From the NCBI RefSeq assembly GCF_036898095.1, contig NC_090725.1:323166949-323230948 (forward strand): a DNA stretch of 64,000 nt. Reading direction: 5' to 3'. This document shows positions 38,701-48,654 of the stretch, piece by piece. This DNA is from Palaemon carinicauda. Taxonomy: Eukaryota > Arthropoda > Malacostraca > Decapoda > Palaemonidae. The notes under the pieces were generated by a model. That model made no database searches, was not told the origin of the DNA, and worked only from the letters and a program-made list of their open reading frames with translations. The position numbers and the translations under genes were made by a program. The first letter of the stretch is position 1; every line of letters begins with the position of its first letter.

Positions 38701-39420
38701 AATATTTGCCCTTCTCAGTGACAAAATCTACATGTTGAAATAGTCTCTTTCCTCACAATATTTGCCCTTCTCAGGGACGATATCTGACATGTTGAAATTT
38801 TCTCTTTTCCCACAATATTTTCCCTTCACAGTGACAGAATCTGATGTTGAAGTTTTCTCTTCCCCCACAATATTTTCCCTTCTCAGTGACAAAATCTGAC
38901 ATGTTCAAATAGTCTCTTTCCCCATAATATTTGCCCTTCTCAGTGACGAAATCTGGCATGTTGACATTTTCTCTTTCCCCAAAATATTTGCCCTTCTCGG
39001 TGACAGAATCTGACAAGTAGAAATTTTCTTTCCCGACAATATTTGCCCTTCTTAGTGACGAAATCCAGCGTAGTGAAGTTTTCTCTTTCCCCACAATATT
39101 TGCCCCACTCAGTGAAGAAATTTGGCATGTAGACATTTTCTTTTTCCCCACAATATTTAACCCCCGCAGTGACGAAATCTGACAAGTTGAAATTTTCTCT
39201 TTTCCCACAATATCTGCCCTTCTCATGACAAAATCTGACACGTTGAAATAGCTTCTTTTCCCATAATATTTTGTCTTTCTCAGTGACAAAATCTGACAAG
39301 TTGAAATTTTCTCTTTTCCCACAATATCTGCCCTTCTCATGACAAAATCTGACACGTTGAAATAGCTTCTTTTCCCATAATATTTTGCCCTTCTCAGTGA
39401 CAAAATCTGACATGTTGGAA
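35774..39420. repeat. 56-bp satellite, about 65 copies
   Basis: The monomer has landmarks GGCATGTTGACATTTTCTCT, TTCCCCACAATATTTGCCC and TTCTCCGTGACA. Length is 56 bp, so the reading frame shifts by two each unit. Even so, the minus strand has few stops in any frame, giving many overlapping open frames (up to 219 codons) with repeating CQIC, GKYCGERENVNMPD and ILWGKRKCQHARF words. Higher-order structure is visible: a 562-bp (ten-monomer) duplication around 35977-36285 / 36524-36847, a 226-bp one near 37374 / 37600, and 113-bp dimers near 38141 / 38254 and 39190-39400. Confidence 0.95.
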
Positions 39421-39693
39421 TATGAAGCAATACAGCGAGTCATGCTTAAGAGAAGATCGTTACCTTTCTCACCGAGGTTACTTACTTGTCCTTAACTTGG
39501 AAGCTTTCTGGGTTTGGTAAAACGAACACGCGCTCTAGTGAAGATGTCTAAGATTCCAGAGAGCTCAGAAGTGCATTCTCATTAGCGTCGAATGTGAGTA
39601 AGAAATAAGAAAAAAGAGAGAGAAAAAAGAACTCATTAAATGACCCTTGGTGCTTGGAAGGTATGAAGGAACTCTCTTCTACAAATGGGGTAT

Positions 39694-39697
<4 letters not shown>
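39421..39697. other. No gene recognised
   Basis: Unique-looking sequence between the 56-bp satellite and a CT microsatellite. Confidence 0.5.

Positions 39698-39761
<64 letters not shown>
39698..39761. repeat. (CT)n microsatellite
   Basis: About 63 bp of CT. Confidence 0.98.
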
Positions 39762-39766
<5 letters not shown>

Positions 39767-40311
39767 TTATGGATGAATAATAGTTACTAATTTTTGGCAT
39801 ATCTTTTTCATTTAAAACGGCAACTTTACAATTGACTCAGTTCCTTCAATCTTTAATGTTTTTTACCGAAAATAAATGTCAGAAAACTAAGAAACTAAAC
39901 CCATGCAAATGATATTAAAATTCTATTTTTACTAAGGGATTTTCCAGAGGAATAACTCCCTTTATTACTATGACATTATATGAAGTAGAAATAATGGATA
40001 AAATTCACATGATCTTAATGGATCAAGAAATAAATCGTGCAATAATAGGGAATTTGCGTTTGCCGAGTTGTGGTACATCTCATATTATTGTTTCAGGAAA
40101 ACAAGAAGTTGGCATGCTTTCAAAATTTCTTACATAGGCAGGAGAGGAAAATATAACCATCAAATCTCCAGATATTCTTAATGAACACCATAGGTTTTCT
40201 TTTGCTACGAGTAAAGTTTCTGACATCAACAATGAAGAGCTGTTAAACTAAATATAATTCTAAAATCAAGGGAAAAACTAGAGTTCTATCAACCCACTTA
40301 ATACACATCAC

Positions 40312-40316
<5 letters not shown>
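39762..40316. other. No gene recognised
   Basis: AT-rich sequence without motifs. Confidence 0.55.
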
Positions 40317-40378
<62 letters not shown>

Positions 40379-40444
40379 CATACGCCCTTTTCCATGCAAT
40401 GCAGTTAATCTGATATTCTCTAGGCAATATGAATTGGTCTATCA

Positions 40445-40504
<60 letters not shown>

Positions 40505-40530
40505 CACCATACGCCCTTTTCCATGCAATC
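40317..40530. repeat. Two (CT)n runs in a 125-bp duplication
   Basis: CT runs at 40317-40376 and 40450-40501 are each followed by ACCATACGCCCTTTTCCATG. The unit 'CT run plus this unique tail' was therefore duplicated. Confidence 0.9.
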
Positions 40531-40599
40531 CTTTATGTTCCTCACCAAGTCCTTAAGGAGCAAGGTTGCTAGCTTTCACCGATTTCGTAACCAACCCAG

Positions 40600-40790
40600 A
40601 TGCCAGTATCAATTTGACTGTACAGTAAGTGCAAGTTTTGGGGTAGCCAGTGATTATAACCTTCTGTAAGAGTTGTTAACGTTGTTGAGGCTGTACAATA
40701 AGTACAAGTGGTAGTGAAGCCAATGATTTTAGCCTTCTGGGTGTGTTCTAAACGTTGCAGAGGCAGTGCGGTAAGTGTAAGTTGTGGTTT
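40600..40790. repeat. About 80-bp degenerate tandem repeat
   Basis: Three copies of a unit with GTACARTAAGTRCAAG, GAAGCCAATGATT or similar, and AGCCTTCTG words, near 40618, 40691 and 40765. Confidence 0.6.
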
Positions 40791-41261
40791 GGCCTTTGAA
40801 TTTGGAGGCTTTCTAGATCAGTTGACTGGCAAGCGATTGTCTAGGATCGAATGCTGTGACAAAAATCTGTAACCTGACTTGTCAAGTCTGTAATTAAAGT
40901 TAAGTAGGCCCTTCATCACTCCCGACTAAACTTCCACCAGTCCCTGTAGTCGGAAATGGCTCAGGTGAAGAAGGTATGGCGCTTGTAAACTTATCCTTAA
41001 CCACTTGCTAATTAATCAGAAGGCTGTGTCCTTCTTCCACCACCTCATGCAAACAAGAATAAGGCATATGATATACTAATTAAATAATTGATGTTGATAT
41101 ATATAAAAGTTTAATGGTCACTCAAGAATGACAAAGGCAAGACAGGACACTCTCCTAAAGATTGACCTTAATAAATGATCAATACTCAAGCCCCTTATCC
41201 ATCAAATCAAGACCAAGGATAGCCAGGCAATGGCTGCAGATGATTAAGTAGGTAGGCATAT
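40791..41261. other. No gene recognised
   Basis: No coding or structural signal seen. Confidence 0.5.
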
Positions 41262-41281
41262 TATTATTATTATTATTATCA
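41262..41281. repeat. (ATT)n tract at the LINE 5' junction
   Basis: Six to seven ATT units. The LINE starts directly after it, and ATT units also follow the LINE 3' end at 44669-44683. Confidence 0.9.
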
Positions 41282-41283
41282 TA

Positions 41284-41310
41284 TATGCCCCCTGTGGCCG
41301 CGGGGGCATA
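41284..41310 (+). repeat. Stem-loop at the LINE 5' end
   Basis: Perfect 9-bp stem TATGCCCCC / GGGGGCATA with loop TGTGGCCGC, directly after the ATT tract. Confidence 0.8.
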
Positions 41311-41414
41311 AAAACAATTAGAATAGCGCCAACGTTATTCCTGCGTGTCGTAAGAGGCGACTAAAAGGGACGGGAAGAGGGGGCTGGGAACCCCCTCTCC
41401 TGTATGAAAATCCT

Positions 41415-42311
41415 GTGAGACATCATCAAAGAGATGGAGCTGGGGGGAGAGTGACTGCTCCCCGCACTCTAGTTTTGGGGTGTTTGAATGTGCGTGGATG
41501 TAGTACGATAGAGAGTAAAAGATGTGAGATTGGAAGTATGTTTAGAAGTAGAAGGATGGATGTATTGGCCTTGTGTGAGACAAAGATGAAAGGAAAGGGT
41601 GAAGTGATGTTTGGTGAAATGTCTGGTAGAGTGTCTGGGATTGAAAGGGGAAGAGCGAGAGAGGGTGTGGCTTTATTGCTGAGTGAATGGATGACAGGTA
41701 AAGTAGTGGAATGGAAGGAGATATCATCTAGGTTAATGTGGGTAAGGGTTAGGTTGGGTATGGAATGTTGGCCGTTTGTCAGTGCGTATGGGCCAGGTAG
41801 TGAGAAAAGTGAAGAAGAGCGGAATGAGTTCTGGAATGAATTAACTAGGTGTGTAGAAGGACTGGGTAGAAGGAATTATGTAGTTGTCATGGATGACTTA
41901 AATGCTAGAGTGGGCGCTGGAGAGGTAGAAGGTGTCATTGGGAAGTATGGCGTACCAGGTGAAAATGAGAGTGGTGAGAGACTGGTAGATATGTGTGTTG
42001 AACAAGAGATGGTAATAAGTGCTAGCTTTTTTAAAAAGAAAGATAAAAATAAGTATACATGGGTAAGAGTGGCAAATGGAAGAGTAGTAGAAAGGGCATT
42101 AATGGATTATGTGTTGATTACTAAAAGAATGTTTGGAAGATTGAAAGACGTGCACGTGTTTAGGGGTATGGCTAACGGTATGTCTGATCATTTTTTGGTG
42201 GAAGGAAAATTAGTTGTAGCAAAAGAGTGGGGGAATAGAGTAGGTGGATGTAAAAGGGAGCTAGTGAGGGTTGAAGCGCTAATAAAACCGGGGGTAAAAA
42301 GTAAATATTAG
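41415..42311 (+). CDS. LINE AP-endonuclease domain, ended by premature TAG
   Basis: The frame encodes a metal-dependent APE-type endonuclease that would nick the target DNA for target-primed reverse transcription. Motifs in order: LGCLNVRG (about residue 20; Asn), LALCETKM (catalytic Glu, about 50), WPFVSAYGPG (about 115), VVMDDLNARVG (about 155; usual Asp/Asn site, here MDDLN), KYTWVR (about 210), LMDYVLIT (about 225), and GMSDHFLV (His, about 255). The frame opens with a GTG codon. The first in-frame ATG lies after the LNVRG motif, so the original start was probably lost or lies upstream in another frame. A TAG after GVKSKY separates it from the RT in the same frame. Confidence 0.85.
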   Translation: MRHHQRDGAGGRVTAPRTLVLGCLNVRGCSTIESKRCEIGSMFRSRRMDVLALCETKMKGKGEVMFGEMSGRVSGIERGRAREGVALLLSEWMTGKVVEWKEISSRLMWVRVRLGMECWPFVSAYGPGSEKSEEERNEFWNELTRCVEGLGRRNYVVVMDDLNARVGAGEVEGVIGKYGVPGENESGERLVDMCVEQEMVISASFFKKKDKNKYTWVRVANGRVVERALMDYVLITKRMFGRLKDVHVFRGMANGMSDHFLVEGKLVVAKEWGNRVGGCKRELVRVEALIKPGVKSKY

Positions 42312-42317
42312 GAAAGG

Positions 42318-44411
42318 TTGAAAATGGCATATGACGAGGTGAGAGTAAGAGAAACTGGTAATTTAGAGGAGGAGTGGAAGTTAGCAAAAGAAAATTTTGT
42401 TGGGATTGCAAGTAATGTATGTGGCAAGAAGGTTGTTGGAGGCAGCATGAGGAAGGGCAGTGAATGGTGGAATGAAGGAGTGAAGGTAAAAGTGGAAGAG
42501 AAAATGAGGGCTTTTGAAGAATGGCTGCAGAGTAATAGTATAGAGAAGTATGAAAAATATAGAGAGAAAAATGTGGAAGTAAAGCGCAAGGTACGTGAGG
42601 CAAAGAGGAAGGCTGACCTGAGGTGGGGTCAGGGACTGGGTCAGTCATATGAAGAGAATAAGAAGAAGTTTTGGAAAGAAGTGAAGAGAGTAAGGAAGGC
42701 CGGCGCAAAAATTGAAGAGACAGTGAAAGATGGAAATGGAAGGTTGTTAAAAGGAGAGGAGGCAAGGAAAAGGTGGGCGGAATATTTTGAAAGTTTGCTG
42801 AATGTTGAGGATAATAGGGAGGCAGATATAATTGCTGTTCCAGGTGTTGAGGTGCCAGTGATGGGAGATGAGAATGAGAGAGAGATTACAATAGAGGAAG
42901 TGAGGAGAGCACTAGATGAAACGAGAGTAGGAAAAGCATCTGGTATGGATGGTGTGAAAGCTAAGATGTTGAAGGAAGGGGGTATGACTGTACTTGAATG
43001 GTTGGTGAGATTGTTTAATATGTGTTTTGTGTTGTCAATGGTACCAGTAGATTGGGTTTGTGCATGTATTGTACCACTATATAAGGGTAAGGGAGATGTG
43101 CATGAGTGTTGTAATTCAAGAGGTATTAGTTTGTTGAGTGTAGTTGGAAAAGTGTATGGTAGAGTAATGATTAATAGGATTAAGGATAAAACAGAGAATG
43201 CAATCTTGGAAGTACAGGGTGGTTTTAGAAGAGGAAGGGGTTGTATGAATCAGATATTTACAGTTAGGCAGATATGCGAGAAATATTTAGCAAAAGGTAA
43301 GGAGGTGTATGTTGCGTTTATGGATCTGGAGAAAGCATATGATAGAGTTGATAGGGAAGCAATGTGGAATGTGATGAGGTTATATGGAGTTGGTGGAAGG
43401 TTGTTGCAAGCAGTGAAAAGTTTCTACAAAGGTAGTAAAGCATGTGTTAGAATAGGAAATGAAGTGAGTGATTGGTTTCCGGTGAGAGTGGGGCTGAGAC
43501 AGGGATGTGTGATGTTGCCGTGGTTGTTTAACTTGTATGTTGATGGAGTGGTGAGAGAGGTGAATGCTCGAGTGCTTGGACGAGGATTAAAACTGGTAGG
43601 CGAGAATGATCATAAATGGGAGGTAAATCAGTTGTTGTTTGCGGATGATACTGTACTGGTAGCAGACACAGAAGAGAAGCTTGACCGACTAGTGACAGAA
43701 TTTGGAAGGGTGTGTGAGAGAAGGAAGTTGAGAGTTAATGTGGGTAAGAGTAAGGTTATGAGATGTACGAGAAGGGAAGGTGGTGCAAGGTTGAATGTCA
43801 TGTTGAATGGAGAGTTGCTTGAGGAGGTGGATCAGTTTAAGTACTTGGGGTCTGTTGTTGCAGCAAATGGTGGAGTGGAAACATATGTACGTCAGAGAGT
43901 GAATGAAGGTTGCAAAGTGTTGGGGGCAGTTAAGGGAGTAGTAAAAAATAGAGGGTTGGGCATAAATGTAAAGAGAGTTCTATATGAGAAAGTGATTGTA
44001 CCAACTGTCATGTATGGATCGGAGTTGTGGGGAATGAAAGTGATGGAGAGACAGAAATTGAATGTGTTTGAGATGAAGTGTCTAAGGAGTATGGCTGGTG
44101 TATCTCGAGTAGATAGGGATAGGAATGAAGTGGTGAGGGTGAGAACGGATGTAAGAAATGAGTTAGCGGCTAGAGTGGATATGAATGTGTTGAGGTGGTT
44201 TGGCCATGTTGAGAGAATGGAAAATGGCTGTCTGCTAAAGAAGGTGATGAATGCAAGAGTTGATGGGAGAAGTACAAGAGGAAGGCCAAGGTTTGGGTGG
44301 ATGGATGGTGTGAAGAAAGCTCTGGGTGATAGGAGGATAGATGTGAGAGAGGCAAGAGAGCGTGCTAGAAATAGGAATGAATGGCGAGCGATTGTGACGC
44401 AGTTCCGGTAG
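42318..44411 (+). CDS. LINE reverse transcriptase, continuous with the endonuclease frame
   Basis: Same frame as the endonuclease; without the TAG at 42309 the two would be one protein of roughly 1,000 residues. The first ATG is at 42324. RT motifs: GKASGMDGVKAKML, VCACIVPLYKGKGD, RGISLLSVVGKVYGRV, VQGGFRRGRGCMNQI, VAFMDLEKAYDRV (motif A Asp about 43323), GLRQGCVMLPWLFNLYVDGV (motif B, with Leu where Ser is usual), QLLFADDTVLVAD (motif C about 43638-43649), KLRVNVGKSKVM and FKYLGSVV. The C-terminal part has RWFGHVERM and TRGRPRFGWMDGVKKAL, common at the end of APE-type LINE proteins. Catalytic residues are present, so only the TAG and the missing ATG obviously damage it. Confidence 0.93.
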   Translation: MKMAYDEVRVRETGNLEEEWKLAKENFVGIASNVCGKKVVGGSMRKGSEWWNEGVKVKVEEKMRAFEEWLQSNSIEKYEKYREKNVEVKRKVREAKRKADLRWGQGLGQSYEENKKKFWKEVKRVRKAGAKIEETVKDGNGRLLKGEEARKRWAEYFESLLNVEDNREADIIAVPGVEVPVMGDENEREITIEEVRRALDETRVGKASGMDGVKAKMLKEGGMTVLEWLVRLFNMCFVLSMVPVDWVCACIVPLYKGKGDVHECCNSRGISLLSVVGKVYGRVMINRIKDKTENAILEVQGGFRRGRGCMNQIFTVRQICEKYLAKGKEVYVAFMDLEKAYDRVDREAMWNVMRLYGVGGRLLQAVKSFYKGSKACVRIGNEVSDWFPVRVGLRQGCVMLPWLFNLYVDGVVREVNARVLGRGLKLVGENDHKWEVNQLLFADDTVLVADTEEKLDRLVTEFGRVCERRKLRVNVGKSKVMRCTRREGGARLNVMLNGELLEEVDQFKYLGSVVAANGGVETYVRQRVNEGCKVLGAVKGVVKNRGLGINVKRVLYEKVIVPTVMYGSELWGMKVMERQKLNVFEMKCLRSMAGVSRVDRDRNEVVRVRTDVRNELAARVDMNVLRWFGHVERMENGCLLKKVMNARVDGRSTRGRPRFGWMDGVKKALGDRRIDVREARERARNRNEWRAIVTQFR

Positions 44412-44627
44412 GCCCTGCTGCTTCCTCCGGTGCCTTAGATGACCGCGGAGGTAGCAGCAGTAGGGGATTCAGCATTATGAAGGTTCATCTGTGGTGGATA
44501 ATGTGGGAGGTTGGGCTGTGGCACCCTAGCAGTACCAGCTGAACTCGGCTGAGTCCCTGGTTAGGCTGAAGGAACGTAGAGAGTAGAGGTCCCCTTTTTT
44601 GTTTTGTTTCATTGTTGATGTCGGCTA

Positions 44628-44644
44628 CCCCCCAAAATTGGGGG
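44628..44644 (+). repeat. LINE 3' UTR stem-loop
   Basis: CCCCC / GGGGG with loop AAAATT, about 25 bp before the terminal ATT repeat. Similar 3' stem-loops are used for RNA recognition in some LINEs. Confidence 0.7.
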
Positions 44645-44683
44645 AAGTGTCTTTGGTATATGTATGTATGATTATTATTATTA

Positions 44684-45045
44684 CTAGCCAAGCTACAACC
44701 CTTGTTGGAAAAGCAAGATGCTATAATCCCAAGGGCTCCAACAGGGAAAAATAGCCCAGTGAGGAAAGGAAATAAGGAAATAAGTAAATGATGAGAATAA
44801 ATTAACAATATATCATTCTGAAAACAGTAACAGTGTCAAAACAGATATGTCCTATATAAACTATTAACAACGTCAAAAACAGATATGTCATGTATAAACT
44901 ATAAAAAGACTCATGTCAGCCTCGTCAACATAAAAACATTTGCTCCAACTTTGAACTTTTGAAGTTCTACTGATTCAACGACCGGATTAGGCAGATCATT
45001 CCACAACTTGGTAACAGCTGGAATATAGGCTTCCCTAAACGACAT
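44684..45045 (-). repeat. TAA-tailed dispersed repeat, copy 1
   Basis: Its sense strand is minus. The 3' end reads CAACAAGGGTTGTAGCTTGG followed by the AAT tail (44669-44683 on plus as ATT). Internal landmarks on plus are GGAAAAGCAAGATGCTATAA, GGGCTCCAACAGGGAAAAAT and AGCCCAGTGAGGAAAGGAAA. No coding capacity. Family class is unknown (SINE-like or a non-autonomous LINE derivative). It shares its ATT tract with the LINE end. Confidence 0.8.
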
Positions 45046-45103
45046 CCCACCCTCCCCCCCCCCCCATCCCTAGCTCGCAAATATGGTGAGGTTGCATAAA
45101 CTA
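45046..45103 (-). repeat. tRNA-like SINE, left fragment
   Basis: CATCCCTAGCTCGCAAATATGGTGAGGTTGC (first 20 CATCCCTAGCTCGCAAATAT) matches the family seen at 55255-55440 (ATCCTTAGCTCACAAGGATG). It is interrupted by the foldback element that starts at 45104. Confidence 0.65.
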
Positions 45104-45299
45104 CTATAGTCAATTTTTTTAGCAAGGCAGATTTGCACCGACTCGCAGCGGTGCCCTTTTAGCTCGGAAAAGTTTCCAGATCGCTGATTGGTTGGACAAG
45201 ATAATTCTAACCAATCAGCGATCAGGAAACTTTTCCGAGCTAGAAGGGCACCGCTGCGAGTCGGTGCAAATGAGCCTCATTAAAAGAAATTGACTATAG
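45104..45299. mobile_element. Foldback MITE, copy 1, with 6-bp target duplication
   Basis: A 196-bp element. The two halves are near-perfect inverted repeats of about 80 bp: CTATAGTCAATTT, GCACCGACTCGCAGCGGTGC, AGCTCGGAAAAGTTTCC and ATCGCTGATTGGTT on the left, with reverse complements on the right. It is flanked by AAACTA on both sides (45098-45103 and 45300-45305), a clean target-site duplication. No coding capacity. It lies inside a tRNA-like SINE. Confidence 0.9.
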
Positions 45300-45385
45300 A
45301 AACTATCGAACTTGACCGGGCCTCGAACTCCCGTCCAACAGATAAATGGGCGTTTCCAATAGACTACCATAATTTAATGAGAGGA
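45300..45385 (-). repeat. tRNA-like SINE, right fragment
   Basis: Read minus, it contains GGAGTTCGAGGCCC, a good tRNA B-box match. With 45046-45103 it restores a SINE once the MITE and one AAACTA are removed. Confidence 0.6.
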
Positions 45386-45570
45386 TAAGACAGTAAATTC
45401 CCCGCCGCTTTAAAAGAAGAGGGAACTGATCACTGTCGTGCAAAAACTCAAAAACAAATACAAATCAAATAAAATCAAAGGGGACAAATGCTTAAGTCTT
45501 ACTTGAATTTGAATGCTATCTTCAAACCAAGATCGTTTTAGAGAAGCTTGATAGAAAAAAAATATACGTG

Positions 45571-45572
<2 letters not shown>

Positions 45573-45619
<47 letters not shown>
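45573..45619. repeat. (GA)n microsatellite
   Basis: About 46 bp of GA. Confidence 0.97.
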
Positions 45620-45621
<2 letters not shown>

Positions 45622-46012
45622 TAATAATATATATCTTTTGGTTTCAAGCGAAAAGGACTAAATTCAGTGTAATCATCTGATTCTAGAGGCACCAACTAAA
45701 AGATATTGCCATTATATCGCTTTTTTTTTTTTAAGTATAAATCGATCAGTATATGGCTATTCACAAAACGTTAATGAGATTATGGGAATTTGATGTTTAC
45801 ACAGACAAATCTTGGATGGGAATGCTAAGAGTCTGCCTTACCTTATTTCAATTGGTTAAAAAAGAAAATTATTAATCAGACCGTTAGAAGAGAAATAATA
45901 CATGAGTTCTGGGGATAAAAACTATTAAAATCAGTTTTTGGAATATCTGAAAATATGAAAAGTTAAAACTACTAAAATGAAAGGAAGCATTTCGATTTCG
46001 TAAAAAGAAAAG

Positions 46013-46051
<39 letters not shown>

Positions 46052-46480
46052 TTTTTTAGCTTTTACAAAGATTTATTTTTTATATAACCTAAACGTTCTT
46101 TAATACGAAAATATTCTAATATATAAGATTCTATAAAAGAGAGATAATCTATTAATTTAGGTTCCCAGTGGAATAAGGAGTCCCAATTTCCGGATAAAAA
46201 TGACATGGATTTTCTTTAAAATCTCGTTTTTATATCGTTTTCCCAAAAAGAAAATGGCATGGCTTTCCCTTTTCCCACCAAGGACATGACAGGGATACAA
46301 GATCAAAGGATCTTGATAGATTTAAGAGCTCTTAAATCAGCTCTAGATAATTTATTGCTTGATTGCAATCTTTACCAAGACCAAGAGATTCCTTTGGTTA
46401 GAAAATTGTCTCATTAGTGATGTTCTTTTTCTTTGCGTAACTTGAACAAAATACACGTCTTTAGAGCTGACTAAATATAT
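45620..46480. other. No gene recognised; poly-A tract
   Basis: AT-rich sequence with a poly-A run at about 46014-46047. Confidence 0.55.
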
Positions 46481-46621
46481 TATTATCAATATTATTAATA
46501 TTATTGCTACAATTGATATTATTAATATCATTAATATCACTAACATCATTAATATCAATAATATAATTAATATTATTATCATTATTGTCATTATTTTTGT
46601 TGCTGTTGTTGTTGTTGTTGT
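46480..46621. repeat. Imperfect ATT / TTG trinucleotide tract
   Basis: ATTATT, AATATC and GTTGTTGTT units mixed. It directly precedes a TAA-tailed repeat. Confidence 0.8.
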
Positions 46622-46890
46622 TACTAGCTAAGCTTCAAATCTAGTTGGAAAAGCAGGATGTTATAATCCCAAAGGCTCCAACAGGGAAAAATAGCCCAGG
46701 GAAGAAAGGAACTAAGGAAATAAATAAACAATGCAAGAAAAAATGAACAATCAAAATATAATTATTTTAAGACCAGTAACAATATTGAAACAGATCTTTT
46801 ATGTATAAACTACAAAGAGAGAATTATGTTAGCCTGTTCACCATAAAAAAACGTTTGCTGCAAGTTTGAACTTTCAAAGTTCTACGAATA
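46622..46890 (-). repeat. TAA-tailed dispersed repeat, copy 2
   Basis: ACTAGCTAAGCTTCAAATCT, GTTGGAAAAGCAGGATGTTA and GGGAAAAATAGCCCAGGGAA match copy 1 in the same order and orientation. Confidence 0.85.
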
Positions 46891-47424
46891 GCAATAATAA
46901 TAATCAGTTTTACCAATATAATAAGAAAACGACACCACAATAAGAATGACGATGTGTGGTATATATGCATGTATGTATACATGTGTATATATCTTTCTTT
47001 TTATCCTGTTTTCCCAATAATATTTTTGGACATCGATCATTATAATACCAACTAAATTTACATTTAAATTCGACAATTACTTGTTAAACACCCACTTTTG
47101 TTATGGTTTTTATTTTCCATTTAAATATTAATCGTCTGTAATACTTTTCTGCTTGAAATAGATTGAACTTTATAGAGAATTAATTGTTCAACACCAACTT
47201 TTACAATGATTTTTATTTTCTGTTTAGATATTAATATTCTGTAATACTTTTTGGCTTTACTAGATTGAAATTTATAGTTCGTTTAACATTGACCTTCCAT
47301 AATTCTTTTTTTTTTATTTTTAGTTTTTTTTTATTTACCTTTATTCTAATTCTTTCTCATAATCAGTTGTAATATGAATTGATATTTTTCTTGGTATCTG
47401 ATAATTTTCTTATACACTACCAAA

Positions 47425-47431
<7 letters not shown>
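46891..47431. other. No gene recognised
   Basis: AT-rich. A phrase close to TTTTTATTTTCYRTTTARATATTAAT recurs near 47106 and 47210 (about 105 bp apart), an old local duplication. Confidence 0.5.

Positions 47432-47486
<55 letters not shown>
47432..47486. repeat. (GA)n microsatellite
   Basis: About 54 bp of GA. Confidence 0.97.
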
Positions 47487-47487
<1 letters not shown>

Positions 47488-47807
47488 CTTTGTAAATCCA
47501 ATACATGGGTTAAATTTTGTGACATTAGGATGTCAAAACAATTTCTCAAATTAGCGATGAAATTTCTGCTGCTTTTGTTTGTACCATAAATAAATATTTT
47601 CATTAGGAATATAAAGTCGTTAATGATCTTAGTATAATATTCATACCAATAAAAATACCTTGATAACTTATTTCTCGGACGTATTAATTAAAAATTATCC
47701 GTGAATAGTCTCTAATCTTATCAAGAGTCTAAATTGGGTAATTAATTTATATTCTTGATGCTAGCCTATTCGGTACTACATGCCATAATATCTTACATAC
47801 AGTAAGA

Positions 47808-47930
47808 AAACTCTAACCCAAGACAGTGGAAGACCATGGCTACGGAACTACCTACGACAAAAGAACAATGGTTTGATTTTGGAGTGTCTGTCTCCTATAA
47901 TTATAGGGGCCTAACTAAATTTAAATCATA
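47808..47930 (-). repeat. Fragment of the long form of the TAA-tailed repeat
   Basis: GAAAACTCTAACCCAAGACA, GTGGAAGACCATGGCTACGG and GAACAATGGTTTGATTTTGG match 51277-51362 within the long copy. Confidence 0.8.
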
Positions 47931-48553
47931 CTTTTCAACTTTTTTTTTGTTCGTTTTGACTATTTGTAAAGTGTCACAGTTTTCAGATATAAATGAAATC
48001 AAAGAAATAATTTAAGATTTCAAAACAACAAACATTCATAACACATCCAGACTGCAAAATGTCAAAAAAAAAGAAAATATTCCAGGCATCATTTGCTATT
48101 ATTAAGACTTTATGAACAGTCATTTTGAAAGGAAAATATCCCTCATTTATTTTACATTCTTTTTATTTCTTTTTGTCCCCAGCCCTTAAAAAAAAACAAT
48201 ATTCTTTAATACGTATGCCATCACTGAAACAAACGACAGAAATTCTTGCCCAAACTGCATTGTAGCTCCAGAGTCAAGGATGTAAAGTGAGATATATATA
48301 TAAAAAAAATCGACATCAAAGCCACTCATTAAAACTAGGCGAAAATCATCAAGGGGAAAAAGGTTGCAGTTAGCATTTTATCAAAGAGTACGTTCAGAGA
48401 GGTTACTTGGTAAAAAAAAGAAATTGCAGATTGGAAGGATTCTTTGGAAGATCAAAAACTCTATAATTAAAAAAAAAGTATCTGAGTAGTAAAAATATTC
48501 TGTTAGTTAAATGAAAAGCAATGGTAAGATATTAAAGCTTCACTTAAACTAAC

Positions 48554-48558
<5 letters not shown>
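47931..48558. other. No gene recognised
   Basis: AT-rich sequence without motifs. Confidence 0.5.
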
Positions 48559-48590
<32 letters not shown>

Positions 48591-48648
48591 CATACATACA
48601 TACATACATACATACATACTGGTATATATATATATATATATATATATG
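48559..48648. repeat. (TA)n-(CATA)n-(TA)n microsatellite
   Basis: Compound run that abuts the Penelope-like terminal sequence. Confidence 0.95.
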
Positions 48649-48654
48649 CAGAAG

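Larger units (their letters stand above)
41284..44683 (+). mobile_element. Nearly full-length LINE (endonuclease + RT), RTE-like or related
   Basis: The 3.4 kb element begins with a GC-rich stem-loop and a segment containing GCGTGTCGTAAGAGGCGACT. It encodes an apurinic endonuclease and an RT in one frame interrupted by a single TAG (42309-42311). It ends in a short 3' UTR with a stem-loop and an ATT tail. The clade (RTE-like versus another APE-type LINE) is uncertain by eye. The near-intact frame implies recent insertion. ATT repeats on both sides suggest insertion into a trinucleotide repeat, which would hide the target-site duplication. Confidence 0.9.

Noticed and set aside
35774..39420. 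CRISPR array
   Set aside because: Units are contiguous 56-bp monomers without spacers, in a eukaryotic context.
35977..39443. Overlapping minus frames with CQIC / KCQHA words as zinc-finger proteins
   Set aside because: The 56-bp period changes frame each monomer and all frames give similar peptides, so the Cys spacing follows from the DNA repeat. Kept only as a curiosity in the findings.
42172..42765. 197-codon minus frame antisense to the LINE RT
   Set aside because: Shadow of the plus-strand RT frame, low complexity (SLPLLP...).
44485..44808. 107-codon minus frame over the LINE 3' end
   Set aside because: It runs through the LINE 3' UTR and a dispersed repeat and has no motif.
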